Of a DNA stretch of 64,000 nt, positions 30,001 through 38,193 are shown piece by piece. A program made the position numbers and the translations under genes. Numbering within the stretch: the stretch's first letter is position 1; each line of letters begins with the position of its first letter. The notes beneath the pieces were generated by a model. The model did not search any database. It was not told where the DNA came from and was given only the letters and a program-made list of their open reading frames with translations. Source of the stretch: Verrucomicrobiota bacterium (GTDB lineage: Bacteria > Verrucomicrobiota > Verrucomicrobiia > CAIQCK01); NCBI GenBank assembly GCA_026397915.1, contig JAPLTX010000047.1, positions 62,001-126,000 on the forward strand, given 5' to 3'.

Positions 30001-30310
30001 AATCCGTTGCGCCGAGGAGCATACAGTCTATCGTCTGCTCCTCGCCCAGCGCGCCGGTGACCAGGATGAAAGGGACATCAGGCTGTTTCTCGCGAGCCAG
30101 TTTCAGGGCAGTGAATCCATCGTAGTCGGGCAGCTCGTAATCGGAGAGAATCAGATCAAACCGGGTTTCTGCCAGCGCGGCCTCGTATTCGGCGCGGTTG
30201 TTCGCGCGGCGCAATTTGAAGGTTATGGTGCTCTGCTTCAACAAGTGTTGCACCAATTCCGCGTCGCGCGGGTTGTCTTCGAGATGGAGGATTAGCAACG
30301 GATTATCCAT
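27047..30310 (-). CDS. Hybrid REC-PAS-GAF sensor histidine kinase
   Basis: A 1087-residue soluble hybrid kinase. In order: an N-terminal receiver domain (about 5-125; phosphoacceptor Asp in LILSDYELPDYDG), three PAS domains (about 135-515, each ending in DITERK- or DITARK-like motifs), a Cys-rich GAF-like domain (about 530-715), another PAS (about 720-840), HisKA (FTYSVSHDLRAPLRS) and HATPase (WSNLISNAIKYT, VKDNGVGFN, GIGVGLALV). The receiver lies ahead of the kinase instead of after it, suggesting phosphotransfer or allosteric input. The GAF-like part has CEHGC, HICRYRDRC and ASC, possibly metal or cofactor ligands. The catalytic module is a close copy of that in the kinase at 25.1-26.8 kb. 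Confidence 0.9.
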   Translation of the reverse strand: MDNPLLILHLEDNPRDAELVQHLLKQSTITFKLRRANNRAEYEAALAETRFDLILSDYELPDYDGFTALKLAREKQPDVPFILVTGALGEEQTIDCMLLGATDYVLKQRLQRLVPAVLRALTEAQEHRKRREAEKALREDEEMLRLLMNSTAEAIYGVDMDGKCIFCNASCLRLLGYADARDLIGRNMHALIHHSRADGTALPENDSGIHRSSRQGNGSHASDQVYWRADGTCFPVEYWSHPMWHGGKPIGSVVTFFDITERLRAEVLRERLVAIVEASPDFIGYADAKTAQIQYINKHGRKMCGIGEDEDVGKLKISDVHPAWMNKHLAETALPAAIRDGLWEGEAAFLHRSGREIPVWMSLMARKTAHGEVDIFYTVSRDITERKQAEDALRASEVRYRRLFEAARDGILILDAETGMVVDVNPFLVEILGYTHEMFLGKKVWELGFFKNIVANQDNFAELQQKEHVRYDDMPLETSDGQRIEVEFVSNVYLVNHQKVIQCNIRDITARKKAEEEREQLLRWGMGVNQLHQSLLAPGPLEDKLKAVTDSIVRLFGADFCRIWLIRPGDLCEHGCFYAEVKDAPHICRYRDRCLHLMVSSGRYTHIDGKGHRRVPFDAYKIGRIASCKDHKFLTNDVPNDPRVHDHEWVRELGLVSFAGYQLRIPGVKTLGVLALFAKHPIVPAEDALLDGLSNTLAQVIHQAEAEAALRTSDEKHRLLFESSRDALITLEPPHWIFTSGNPSAVKMFGAENEEALVSYRPWELSPERQPDGRASAEKAKEIVEIAMREGSHFFEWTHRRIGGGEFLADVLLTRIEQDGKVILQATVRDITERKRAEEEIGKLNAELEQRVASRTAELQTANKELETFTYSVSHDLRAPLRSIIGFAGVLTGDYAPRLDEEGRRLLGTICGEARRMNQMIDELLAFSKLGRQSMQSAEIDMTALAQSVFDQCAAQASDRKLQFKLQPLPSVRGDTALLSHVWSNLISNAIKYTRNKPLAKIEITGRADDGEVVYCVKDNGVGFNVKYATKLFNVFQRLHADADFEGIGVGLALVQHIVQRHGGRVWAEGEVNKGATFYFTLPARGG

Positions 30311-30551
30311 TGGCGCCGGACCTTGGAATCATGCGGGCTTACACCACATCAGACACATAAGAATCCACCCTCGCATTCGCTTTGTCCACATACTATTTCG
30401 GTATGTGTTGCATGGTGGACTGCGTCCTCCGGGCGCGGTGGTTGTTGACGAGTCCAATCCCAGCGTGCGCGGAGCACCCGCTCCACCTTGAACGGCACGG
30501 ATGCGAGTGAAGAATGAAGAATGCAGAATGAAGAATGAAGAGTTTCATTGG

Positions 30552-30646
30552 TTGTAGTGTCGGCCGTCCCGGCCGAGCAACCGTGGCGGTTTGAATCCTG
30601 TTTCGCATCAGACACGGCTCGTCGGCCGAGACGGCCGACACTACAA
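30552..30646. mobile_element. 95-bp inverted-repeat (MITE-like) element, copy 1
   Basis: Terminal arms at 30552-30576 and 30622-30646 are 25 bp and inverted with one mismatch; each starts TTGTAGTGTCGGCCGTC. The centre includes GAGCAACCG, GTTTGAATCCTG and TTTCGCAT. The same arms and centre occur in reverse orientation at 42497-42589. Just before it, a run of GAATGAAG-like words ending in TTCATTGG is also shared in degenerate form with the other copy. There is no ORF for a transposase, so it would be non-autonomous. The rest of 30311-30786 shows no gene. Confidence 0.75.
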
Positions 30647-30681
30647 TTCGCTCACCGGCGCAAGAGATCGAATATCCGCTG

Positions 30682-30711
30682 AGAATAGCAATCACTGGAG
30701 TCAGCTATTCT
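30682..30711 (+). promoter_or_regulatory. Inverted repeat ahead of pyrK
   Basis: AGAATAGC (30682-30689) and GCTATTCT (30704-30711) form a perfect 8-bp dyad with a 14-nt loop, about 75 bp before pyrK. It could be an operator or a leader hairpin regulating pyrimidine genes. No T-run follows. Assigned on symmetry and position only. Confidence 0.3.
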
Positions 30712-30786
30712 ATCATCCCGAAGAAGGCGACGCCGTAGTTGACGGAGGATTGACAGGGTGGCGCGCGGCGAACATGCTTGGCCGGA

Positions 30787-31572
30787 ATGGTTGAACGAAC
30801 GGCCCAGATCATCTCGAACGAGCGCGACACGGACGCGTATTTCCGGCTGGTGCTGCGCGCGCCGGAGATCGCGCGGGCGACGCAGCCGGGGCAGTTCCTG
30901 CACCTGCGCATCCCGCCGCTGCGCGAGGCGCTGCTGCGGCGGCCATTCAGCATTTTCCAGGCGAACGGCGAGACGGTGTCGGTGCTTTACAAAACGATCG
31001 GCAAGGGCACGGACGCGCTGGCGCGGATGGGCGCGGGCGAGGAGTTGAGCGCCATCGGGCCGCTGGGGCACGGGTTCACGGTGCCGGCGCGCGGCGGGGA
31101 GACGCCGTTGTTGGTGGCGGGTGGTTACGGGATGGCGGCGATGTATCTGCTGGCGGAGCGGTCGCCGCAGAAGGGCATGGTGTTCGTCGGAGGCCGGCGT
31201 CGGGTGGATATTTTGTGTGAGGCGGAGTTTCGCAAGCTGGGCTGGGAGGTGCGCGCGACGACGGAGGACGGCAGCTACGGCGAGAAGGGGATGGTGACGC
31301 AATCGTTGCTGGCGGAACTCAAGCGGGACAGCGGGAAGCGGAAGCTGTTTGCCTGCGGGCCGACGGCGATGCTGAAGGCGGTGGCGAAGATCGCCGACGA
31401 GTTCAAGGTGCCGGCGGAGATTTCAATGGACGAGCACATGTGCTGCGGCGTTGGCGTCTGCCTGACGTGCGTGATTCCGGTGAAGACGGCGTCGGGCTGG
31501 GAATACCAGCGCACTTGCACCGAGGGGCCGGTGTTCGATTCGCGGGAAGTTATGTGGGAGGTGGCGAGATGA
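30787..31572 (+). CDS. pyrK: Dihydroorotate dehydrogenase electron-transfer subunit
   Basis: The FAD and [2Fe-2S] subunit that passes electrons from PyrD to NAD+. The 261-residue protein has the flavin-binding RRPFSIF motif, the NAD region GGYGMAAMYLLAE, and four cluster cysteines in CCGVGVCLTC plus the later CTEGPVF. I chose the ATG at 30787 (MVERTAQI); a TTG three codons upstream is in frame but has no better ribosome-binding site. It overlaps or abuts pyrD, which confirms the pairing. Confidence 0.92.
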   Translation: MVERTAQIISNERDTDAYFRLVLRAPEIARATQPGQFLHLRIPPLREALLRRPFSIFQANGETVSVLYKTIGKGTDALARMGAGEELSAIGPLGHGFTVPARGGETPLLVAGGYGMAAMYLLAERSPQKGMVFVGGRRRVDILCEAEFRKLGWEVRATTEDGSYGEKGMVTQSLLAELKRDSGKRKLFACGPTAMLKAVAKIADEFKVPAEISMDEHMCCGVGVCLTCVIPVKTASGWEYQRTCTEGPVFDSREVMWEVAR

Positions 31573-31610
31573 AATGCGGAATGCGGAATGGGGAACGGGA
31601 GAGCCCGAAA

Positions 31611-32522
31611 ATGAATCTCTCCGTCTCCATCGGCAAGCTGACGTTGCAAAACCCCGTGATGGTCGCCTCGGGCACGTTCGGCTACGGCGCGGAATACGCG
31701 CGGTTGCTCGACCTGAACCAGCTTGGCGCGGTCGTCGTGAAGGGCATCCGTCTTTCGCCTGTCCGCGGCAATCCGACGCCGCGCACGGCGGAGGTGACGA
31801 GCGGGATGTTGAACGCCATCGGTTTGCAAGGGCCGGGCGTGGACGGGTTCATCGAGAAGTATTGGTCGTTCCTGAAGTCGCTGCGCGTGCCGGCCATCAT
31901 CAACATCTGGGGCACGACGGTGGAGGAATACGCGGAGGTGGCACGGCGATTTGGCGACCTCGGCGGCGTTGGTGCGCTGGAGTTGAATGTCTCCTGCCCG
32001 AATATCAAGGAAGGCGGCGCGCAGTTCGGCACGGACCCGAAATTGCTGGCGCGCGTGGTGGCCGCGTGCCGGAAGGTGACGACGCTGCCGCTGATCACCA
32101 AGCTCAGCCCGAACGTGACGAGCGTGGTTCCTTACGCTCTCGTGGCGGAGGCGGAAGGCAGCGACGCGCTCTCGATCACCAACAGTTTTCCCGCGATGGC
32201 GATAGATATCGAATCGCGGCGGCCGAAGCTGGCGAACGTCACCGGCGGATTGACGGGGCCGTGCATCAAGCCCATCGCGATCAAACTCGTTTGGGACGCG
32301 CGGCGCGCGGTGAAGATACCGATCATCGGCATGGGCGGCATCCAGTGCGCGGCGGACGCGATCGAGTTCCTGCTGGCCGGCGCGAACGCGGTGGCGATCG
32401 GCACGGCGAACTTTTACGAACCGCAAACGGCGCTGGCCGTGATTGCGGGCATCCAAGACTATCTCAAATGTCACGACATCACAGACATTCGCGAACTCAC
32501 CGGCGCAGTTCGGCTTTCCTGA
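31611..32522 (+). CDS. pyrD: Dihydroorotate dehydrogenase, catalytic subunit (class 1B)
   Basis: Oxidises dihydroorotate to orotate with FMN, coupled to PyrK. The 303 residues show NPVMVASGTFGYG, the class 1 segment LNVSCPNIKEGG with the catalytic Cys, and the FMN phosphate motif IGMGGIQCAADA. I chose the ATG at 31611, preceded by GGGAG at good spacing and giving the class 1B length. An in-frame ATG at 31569 overlaps the pyrK stop codon (ATGA) and would add 14 residues (MKCGMRNGERESPK). Confidence 0.94.
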   Translation: MNLSVSIGKLTLQNPVMVASGTFGYGAEYARLLDLNQLGAVVVKGIRLSPVRGNPTPRTAEVTSGMLNAIGLQGPGVDGFIEKYWSFLKSLRVPAIINIWGTTVEEYAEVARRFGDLGGVGALELNVSCPNIKEGGAQFGTDPKLLARVVAACRKVTTLPLITKLSPNVTSVVPYALVAEAEGSDALSITNSFPAMAIDIESRRPKLANVTGGLTGPCIKPIAIKLVWDARRAVKIPIIGMGGIQCAADAIEFLLAGANAVAIGTANFYEPQTALAVIAGIQDYLKCHDITDIRELTGAVRLS

Positions 32523-34156
32523 AACCGTTTCTCGGCGTCTTTGGCTTCATCGGCATCGTGCTGGTGGCCGGGGGCGTCTATTGGTTGTTGAAGCCGGCCG
32601 AGGTGGTCAGCGATCACGATTTGCTCGGTTGTCTGCCACCCAAGGCGGAGATTGCCGTCTATCAGCGTTCGCTGGAAACCGACTGGCTCCGGTTGCGCAC
32701 GTCGAACTGGTTCCGGGGGTTCATGGCGCGGCCCGAACTGAAGAAGTTTGCGCAACAGCACGGTTTCGATAAGGGCGAGATCAGCGACAGCGAGCGATGG
32801 ATTCTTGACCTCATCGGCGAGCGCGTGCTGGCCGGTTACGTGGCCGACCCGCAGAAGCCGGGCCGTCACAGCATCTTTGCCTTTGCGCCCATCGGCACGC
32901 GGACCAAGCGGTTGGAGATGTGGGCCGACATCATCCAGCGCGGCGGACGTGCCGGGTTCACGATGACGGCGTCGCGTCACGGAGACGTGGAGGTTGTTCG
33001 CGTCACGGTCAAGGATTGGCCGGAGAACCTCGTAGTGAAATACGCCAAGGTCCGCGGCATCATGTTCGCGGTTTTTTCAGAGACAGAAGACACGTTGGAG
33101 CGACACCTGGATCATGGCATCCCGAAGGCACGGGGTTGGAACGAAAAACCGAAACCGCTGGAAGGCATGGCGGCGGAATTTTACAAGGAATTCGGCGAGC
33201 GGATGAGCGACGAGTCCTACCGCAGCCAGCACGGCCTCTGGCGGCAGCAAAACGGTTTGTTCGCGTGGACGATTGACACGACCAATCTGGGGACCATCGG
33301 CATCAACACCCGCGCGCCGCTCGTTTCACCGCCGCCGTTGAACCCGACAAACTCGATCACCAGCGGCAGCTTGATGAAACAGTTGCCGTCCAATCCGACA
33401 CTGACCATCTGCGGCCGGCTCAACGAATGGTCGGCCGCGGTCGTGGCGCACGCCTCCTTTTTCGATCCAACCATCGGCCATCGGGTCCAACAGCAACTGC
33501 TGCGACTGCGCGGAAACTCGCCGTGGATGGGCGATCACTTTGCGCTCGCGTCGTTGCCGTGGCGGCCGATCGCGGTGCATGTGCCGTTGCCCGCGCCGCA
33601 ATGGGCGCTGGCTCTGGAGTGTTACAACGAGAAACAGGCGCGGACAGGAATCCAAGACGCGCTGCAAAATCTCAACGCCCGCACCGACCTTCAGTTTGCT
33701 TTGCGTTCTGTGGACACGCACGGCGTCATCGTGGACGGTCTGATTTCCGAATCCAAGGCGCTTAAGAACGAGCTTGAACGCTGGCCGGCAATGAGCTTTA
33801 GCGAAGGCGTGTTGTTTGCGGCCAGCGACCCTGACCTGTTGTTGCCCATGCTCACGGAGAAACCCTGGCGCGAACAGAACACCGATGACAACCGGTTGCG
33901 ATGGCAGGTGGCGGCAACCATGCAAGCCGTGCGCAGCACAATGTCGGCCTACTCGCTTTACCGGCTGATCAATGGCAGCCAACCGCCCGCCGTGCTGGCG
34001 CCGTGGGTGCCGCGGATTGATATGGCCGTGGACGCGCTGGCTGGTTTGCGCACGGCTAGCGCGGCGACGAAGATCGAGAACGGTGCCGCTTACGTTGCTG
34101 TGGAAGCCGTCTATGAGGACCTCTCGCCGGTGGCGAGTTCCGCTTCCAATAAATGA
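32468..34156 (+). CDS. Membrane-anchored protein of unknown function
   Basis: A 562-residue protein. It begins with a basic His/Arg-rich tail (SRHHRHSRTHRRSS) followed by one hydrophobic helix (FLGVFGFIGIVLVAGGVYWLL, split here as FLGVFGFIGIVLVAG and GVYWLL), so an N-in signal anchor with a large periplasmic domain is likely. The remainder has alternating strands and helices, e.g. ERWILDLIGERVLAGYV and FALASLPWRPIAVHVPLP, and no family I recognise. Related verrucomicrobial and planctomycete proteins often have a similar DUF3352-like layout, but that is a guess. The chosen start overlaps the pyrD 3' end by 55 bp in another frame; no later start preserves the membrane helix. Confidence 0.7.
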   Translation: MSRHHRHSRTHRRSSAFLKPFLGVFGFIGIVLVAGGVYWLLKPAEVVSDHDLLGCLPPKAEIAVYQRSLETDWLRLRTSNWFRGFMARPELKKFAQQHGFDKGEISDSERWILDLIGERVLAGYVADPQKPGRHSIFAFAPIGTRTKRLEMWADIIQRGGRAGFTMTASRHGDVEVVRVTVKDWPENLVVKYAKVRGIMFAVFSETEDTLERHLDHGIPKARGWNEKPKPLEGMAAEFYKEFGERMSDESYRSQHGLWRQQNGLFAWTIDTTNLGTIGINTRAPLVSPPPLNPTNSITSGSLMKQLPSNPTLTICGRLNEWSAAVVAHASFFDPTIGHRVQQQLLRLRGNSPWMGDHFALASLPWRPIAVHVPLPAPQWALALECYNEKQARTGIQDALQNLNARTDLQFALRSVDTHGVIVDGLISESKALKNELERWPAMSFSEGVLFAASDPDLLLPMLTEKPWREQNTDDNRLRWQVAATMQAVRSTMSAYSLYRLINGSQPPAVLAPWVPRIDMAVDALAGLRTASAATKIENGAAYVAVEAVYEDLSPVASSASNK

Positions 34157-34157
34157 G

Positions 34158-34186
34158 TTGCGCGCGCACGGCCGTCACGGTAGCTT
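34158..34186 (+). promoter_or_regulatory. Possible promoter for tRNA-Leu
   Basis: TTGCGC (34158-34163) and TAGCTT (34181-34186) have a 17-bp spacer and end about 30 nt before the tRNA. A modest consensus match. Confidence 0.35.
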
Positions 34187-34216
34187 CGGCGCGCTCGATT
34201 TTTCCGGGTCTCGTGT

Positions 34217-34300
34217 GCGGGAGTGGTGGAATGGCAGACACGCATGTTTGAGGGGCATGTGCCGAAAGGCGTAGGAGTTCAAGTCTCCTCTCCCGCACCA
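34217..34300 (+). tRNA. tRNA-Leu (GAG)
   Basis: An 84-nt class II tRNA. The acceptor stem is GCGGGAG/CTCCCGC, the anticodon stem CATGT/GCATG holds loop TTGAGGG with anticodon GAG, there is a long variable arm (GCCGAAAGGC), and the T-loop is TTCAAGT. Discriminator A and an encoded CCA end it at 34300. Confidence 0.95.
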
Positions 34301-34327
34301 ACTTACCCGGCCGCAGGCGCGGCCGCG

Positions 34328-35443
34328 TCACTTCGCTGTTCTTGTAAAAATCGCCAGCCGCTCCAACTTCTCCTCGGCCTGCCCGATGTCAATCGTTTGC
34401 GCGGCTAGTTTCAACCCCTGCTCATAATCCTGCACGGTGCCGGTGGCGCGAAGCGCAGCGGCGGCATTCAGCACCACGATGTCGCGCGGAAAACCATGCT
34501 CGGTCCCGTTGAGGATGCGGCGCACCAGGTCGGCGTTTTCCTCGCGCGTGCCGCCGGCTACATCGGCCAGCGTCGCGCGCGGCAGGCCCATGCCGGCGGC
34601 GTCTATCTCGTATTCCTCGATTTTCCCTTTCTCGACAAACTCCGCGACGCGCGTCGGACCGAGCGTGGAGAATTCATCCATGTTCCGCCCGTCATCCGTT
34701 TGGCCGCTCGCCACCATCCCGCGACGCGCGCCCATCAGGCGCAGTGCTTCGGCCATGCGCGGAACCAGCGCGGGATCATAGACGCCGATGAGCTGCACGT
34801 TCGGCCGCGCGGGACACAACAGGGGGCCGAGGATGTTGAACACCGAGGATTCGCCCAGCGCCGCCAGGTGCTTGCGGATGCCGGCAACGTTCTTGAACGC
34901 GCGGTGGTAGTGCGGCGCAAAAAAGAACGCGATGCCGATTTCCTTCAGACACCGCGCGGCGGCCGACGGCGGCAGGTCAATGACCACACCGAGCGCCTCG
35001 AGCACGTCGGCCGATCCGCTCTGGCTCGTGACAGCGCGGTTGCCGTGCTTGGCCACCGGCACGCCCGCGCCAGCCACCACGAAGGCGACGGCCGTGGAAA
35101 TGTTGAAGGTGTGAAGCTTGTCACCGCCGCTGCCGCAGACATCCAGCAGCAACCCGCCGACATCGGCCGGCCCCACATGCGGGCTGACAGCCAGTTCTCG
35201 CAACGTCAGCGCGAAGGTGGCGATTTCCTCGGCCGTTTCGCCTTTGCGGCGCAGCGCGAGGAGGAAATCAACCTTGAGTTCGTCGCCAATTGCCTCCGAC
35301 AGCAAACTGCGAATGGCGCGGTGGGCTTCGACGGGGCTGAGCGAAAGACCGCGACGCAGGCGCTCCACCACGGGTGAAAATTCGCGAACGCTCAGCGGAC
35401 CTTGCGAGCGGAAGAAGTTTGCGACTGGGCCAACCAAAGTCAC
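34328..35443 (-). CDS. trpD: Anthranilate phosphoribosyltransferase
   Basis: Transfers phosphoribosyl from PRPP to anthranilate in tryptophan synthesis. The 371-residue product has the PRPP motif DVCGSGGDKLHTFNIST, the anthranilate-site segment KHGNRAVTSQSGSADVLEALG, the magnesium pair in SGQTDDGRNMDE-like context, and GPLLCPARP. It is slightly longer than the usual 340 or so, with extra N-terminal residues after a GTG start. No other trp gene lies nearby. The upstream lipoprotein gene is 16 bp away on the same strand. Confidence 0.93.
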   Translation of the reverse strand: MTLVGPVANFFRSQGPLSVREFSPVVERLRRGLSLSPVEAHRAIRSLLSEAIGDELKVDFLLALRRKGETAEEIATFALTLRELAVSPHVGPADVGGLLLDVCGSGGDKLHTFNISTAVAFVVAGAGVPVAKHGNRAVTSQSGSADVLEALGVVIDLPPSAAARCLKEIGIAFFFAPHYHRAFKNVAGIRKHLAALGESSVFNILGPLLCPARPNVQLIGVYDPALVPRMAEALRLMGARRGMVASGQTDDGRNMDEFSTLGPTRVAEFVEKGKIEEYEIDAAGMGLPRATLADVAGGTREENADLVRRILNGTEHGFPRDIVVLNAAAALRATGTVQDYEQGLKLAAQTIDIGQAEEKLERLAIFTRTAK

Positions 35444-35459
35444 GACGGCCTGTGACGCG

Positions 35460-35987
35460 CTACCGGACTTCGTCGCCCTTGCGAGCCTCGCCGTCGAGGA
35501 TATCGGCGGTGACGAGGGGCGGTTTCATTGGATCGGTGGCCTTCACGGTGGCGACGCGCTCCTTGCCGCGATAAAGCGACAACTGACTGCCTGCGGTGGG
35601 GACGGCGCTGCTGGAAAACTCCAACACGACAAATTTCATTTCCTTGTTTACCATGACCACCTTCGCCGTGGTCTGTGCCGGCGCTGCCTTGGTCTCGGTG
35701 GCGGGCTTTGCTGGCGTCGGGGCTGGCTTGGTGGCGGCAACGGGCTCTGTCGTTTTGGCTGGCGCGGCGTTATTGGAGCCGCCCGCGGGAAAGAGAGTCG
35801 TCGCAGGCTTCGTCGTCGTCACGGGTGGCGGCGGGGCGGGCGCGATGGTGACTGTGGCGAGCGCATTGGTCTTGCTGCCGGTTGCGGCGGGGCCTTTGAC
35901 CGGTTGCTGAAGCTTGCCCTCCTTGTTGCCGCAACCGGTGATCAGCGCCACGGCGGCAATGAATGCGATACAGTAAGAAAGTTTCAT
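35460..35987 (-). CDS. Proline/alanine-rich lipoprotein with C-terminal SH3-like domain
   Basis: A 175-residue predicted lipoprotein: signal ending in the lipobox LITGC, with Cys at about residue 19. A low-complexity Pro/Ala/Thr/Lys linker follows (about 35-110). The C-terminal 65 residues (VVMVNKEMKFVVLEF through RKGDEVR) form a small beta domain often found at the end of such anchors. The ATG at 35987 was chosen because it starts the signal peptide; the open frame extends upstream without homology. Probably co-transcribed with trpD. Function unknown. Confidence 0.75.
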   Translation of the reverse strand: MKLSYCIAFIAAVALITGCGNKEGKLQQPVKGPAATGSKTNALATVTIAPAPPPPVTTTKPATTLFPAGGSNNAAPAKTTEPVAATKPAPTPAKPATETKAAPAQTTAKVVMVNKEMKFVVLEFSSSAVPTAGSQLSLYRGKERVATVKATDPMKPPLVTADILDGEARKGDEVR

Positions 35988-36101
35988 AAAAAGCGCGCGG
36001 ATGCTAACAGAGCGGTCGTGGAAGGTCAACCCCGTCAAACGATTCTCTTGGAAATAACCGGCTGGCGCGGCTGCGCGGCTTGAGCAGCCACAGTTCAAAC
36101 A

Positions 36102-37487
36102 CTAATGCGCCCCTTTCCCCGCAAGCACCACCGGGATGGTTTTTAACAAAATCTTGAAGTCGAGCCAGAGCGACCACGTGTCAATATATTGGAGGTCCAG
36201 CCGCATCCATTCTTCGAAGCCGATGGTGTTGCGGCCGGCGATTTGCCAGAGACAGGTGATGCCGGGTTTCATTGAGAGGCGGCGGCGCTGCCAGGGACTC
36301 TTGAAAAGTTTGACTTCGTGAACCGGCAACGGCCGCGGCCCGACAAGGCTCATTTCGCCCTTCAGCACATTCACCAATTGCGGCAGTTCGTCCAACGAGG
36401 TGCGGCGCAAAAACCGGCCGATGCCCGTAATGCGCGGGTCCTTCGCGATCTTGAACACCGGCCCGTCCATCTCGTTAAACACCATCAATTCCGCACGCCG
36501 CTGCTCGGCGTCGCTCACCATCGAGCGGAACTTGTTCATGACGAAGACGCGCCCACGCACACCGCAGCGTTGCTGGCGAAACAACGCCGGCCCCCGCGAA
36601 CTCAGCTTGATCAATGCCGCGATGGCCAGCATCAAGGGCGACAAGAGCACCAGCAACACCGCCGCTCCCAGCCGGTCAAACGTGCCCTTGAACAACAACG
36701 CCCACGAGACATCCGGCGCGGACCGGAACACGATCATTGGTTTGCCCATCAGCTCGTCCATCCTCGGCCGTGCAATGGAAGTGCGCACGAAATCGGCTAC
36801 CAGCCACGCCTCAACGCCTTCGATCTCGCACACCAGGATGGCCGACTCTACTTCGTCCAGGGAACTCTTGCCGGAGGTAAAAATCACCACGTCCACCGGC
36901 TTCTCGCGCAACAGCTTTTCCAAATCCTCAGCAGACTGGACATTCAGGTTTAACTGTTCCAACACCCCGAGCGCCCACTCCGGATGGTCGCGAATGAGAT
37001 CAACAATTCCTTGGTTCTCAGACGCACTGCCCACCAGGACAGCGGCGCGCTGTCTCCGACGATGTGTGGCCGTCATCACGGTTAGCGACAGCCAGGCCAT
37101 ATCGAACAACCAAAGACTAACGGCGGACAACCCGCCGAACAGGAATACCGTGGCGCGGTTCACATCGCGCACATCAAACACGTAGAGGCCGGCGAGCACG
37201 ATCAGCACGCACACACTCATGCTGCGGACGGCATTCCAAAACACGCCTGCCGGTGACAATCCAATGGAGCGACTGTAAAACCCGTGCGCCTTCAGCGAAT
37301 AGTGGCCGATTACGATGATCACCGCCGCGAGCAACAGTTGTTCGCGAAACATCACCGTTCGCCGCAACACAAACTCCGCGCCCAAGTGACGACGAATGGT
37401 GTGCGCCAAATAAAGGCAAAGCATCATCAGCACCAGATCAATGATCTGATGCAACTGGTCTCTGATTTGGCGATCACGGGTCAACAT
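36102..37487 (-). CDS. Polyprenyl glycosylphosphotransferase (exopolysaccharide sugar transferase)
   Basis: Transfers a sugar-1-phosphate to undecaprenyl phosphate, starting exopolysaccharide repeat-unit synthesis at the inner membrane. The 461-residue protein has four to five N-terminal membrane helices and a nucleotide-binding-like middle domain (AAVLVGSASENQGI). The C-terminal catalytic domain shows KFRSMVSDAE, LRRTSLDELPQL, GEMSLVGPRPLP and KPGITCLWQIAGRN. It lies 4 bp after the EpsI gene in the exosortase operon, fitting the known link of PEP-CTERM/exosortase systems to exopolysaccharide loci. Confidence 0.92.
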   Translation of the reverse strand: MLTRDRQIRDQLHQIIDLVLMMLCLYLAHTIRRHLGAEFVLRRTVMFREQLLLAAVIIVIGHYSLKAHGFYSRSIGLSPAGVFWNAVRSMSVCVLIVLAGLYVFDVRDVNRATVFLFGGLSAVSLWLFDMAWLSLTVMTATHRRRQRAAVLVGSASENQGIVDLIRDHPEWALGVLEQLNLNVQSAEDLEKLLREKPVDVVIFTSGKSSLDEVESAILVCEIEGVEAWLVADFVRTSIARPRMDELMGKPMIVFRSAPDVSWALLFKGTFDRLGAAVLLVLLSPLMLAIAALIKLSSRGPALFRQQRCGVRGRVFVMNKFRSMVSDAEQRRAELMVFNEMDGPVFKIAKDPRITGIGRFLRRTSLDELPQLVNVLKGEMSLVGPRPLPVHEVKLFKSPWQRRRLSMKPGITCLWQIAGRNTIGFEEWMRLDLQYIDTWSLWLDFKILLKTIPVVLAGKGAH

Positions 37488-37491
37488 GGAT

Positions 37492-38193
37492 TCAAACCGA
37501 TGGCGCTGCGCCGGACTGCTTTAACTCCGGAAACAAACGCCCGATAAAACCGCGCACGGCCGCGCGCGCCGCTTCCTCGTTTGCCGCAGTCTGCGCCGCG
37601 CTGTTGCCGCGCGGCACCGTCGCCGTCACGCTAATGTAGGCCCAACGGTGATTGACGCTATGCACAATGCGGTCGTAGCTGTTCCAGATGATGCGCTGGA
37701 TATGCGACGCCGTCACGCGGCCTTTGCCCATGAACCAGTAGTAATTCAGCCTTTCCACTCCGTTGTTCATCCCATCGCCTTGCGACCGACGCAGTATCTT
37801 CAGCGCCCGGGTCCGCAACGTCGCCGCGCCGCCTGCGTTCACGGGCACTTCCTCGTAACGCCCATCTAACACCTCCCACCCCTGAGCCGGCAAGCATGTT
37901 TCCGGCCGGTGAATGCTGCGCACGTCCTTGCCGGCCAGCACGATTGAACAATAAATCTCATTGCCGCGCACGTCCCGATACAGCCGCCGCTCAAACTCCG
38001 TGTCCTTCGGCAACCCCTGTCGTTCCACCTCCGTTACCGGCGCTCGCATGCCCACCCACTCGCCGATCCGCTCCGGCAATTGCATCACAATCCCCGGCTC
38101 GCTCACCTGGCTCACCTTCCCGCCCAGCGCCGTCAGCGCCAGCGCGCCGGCCAGCAGCGCGATCAACACCGCATAAGGTCGCCACGTTGTCAT
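37492..38193 (-). CDS. Exosortase-associated EpsI family protein
   Basis: A 233-residue protein with an N-terminal membrane helix (about 7-25) and the EpsI domain: LPERIGEWVG, then CSIVLAGKDVRSIHRPETCLPAQGW, which contains the conserved HRPE-CLP signature. EpsI proteins accompany or are fused to exosortases; their exact role is unsettled. The ATG shares a base with the exosortase stop codon (TGATG), so the two are coupled. Confidence 0.9.
   Translation of the reverse strand: MTTWRPYAVLIALLAGALALTALGGKVSQVSEPGIVMQLPERIGEWVGMRAPVTEVERQGLPKDTEFERRLYRDVRGNEIYCSIVLAGKDVRSIHRPETCLPAQGWEVLDGRYEEVPVNAGGAATLRTRALKILRRSQGDGMNNGVERLNYYWFMGKGRVTASHIQRIIWNSYDRIVHSVNHRWAYISVTATVPRGNSAAQTAANEEAARAAVRGFIGRLFPELKQSGAAPSV

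Noticed and set aside
30349..30695. Small minus-strand frames (88 and 100 codons) before pyrK
   Set aside because: They read through the inverted-repeat element and GAATGAAG words; products are repeat translations (ILHSAFFILHS).
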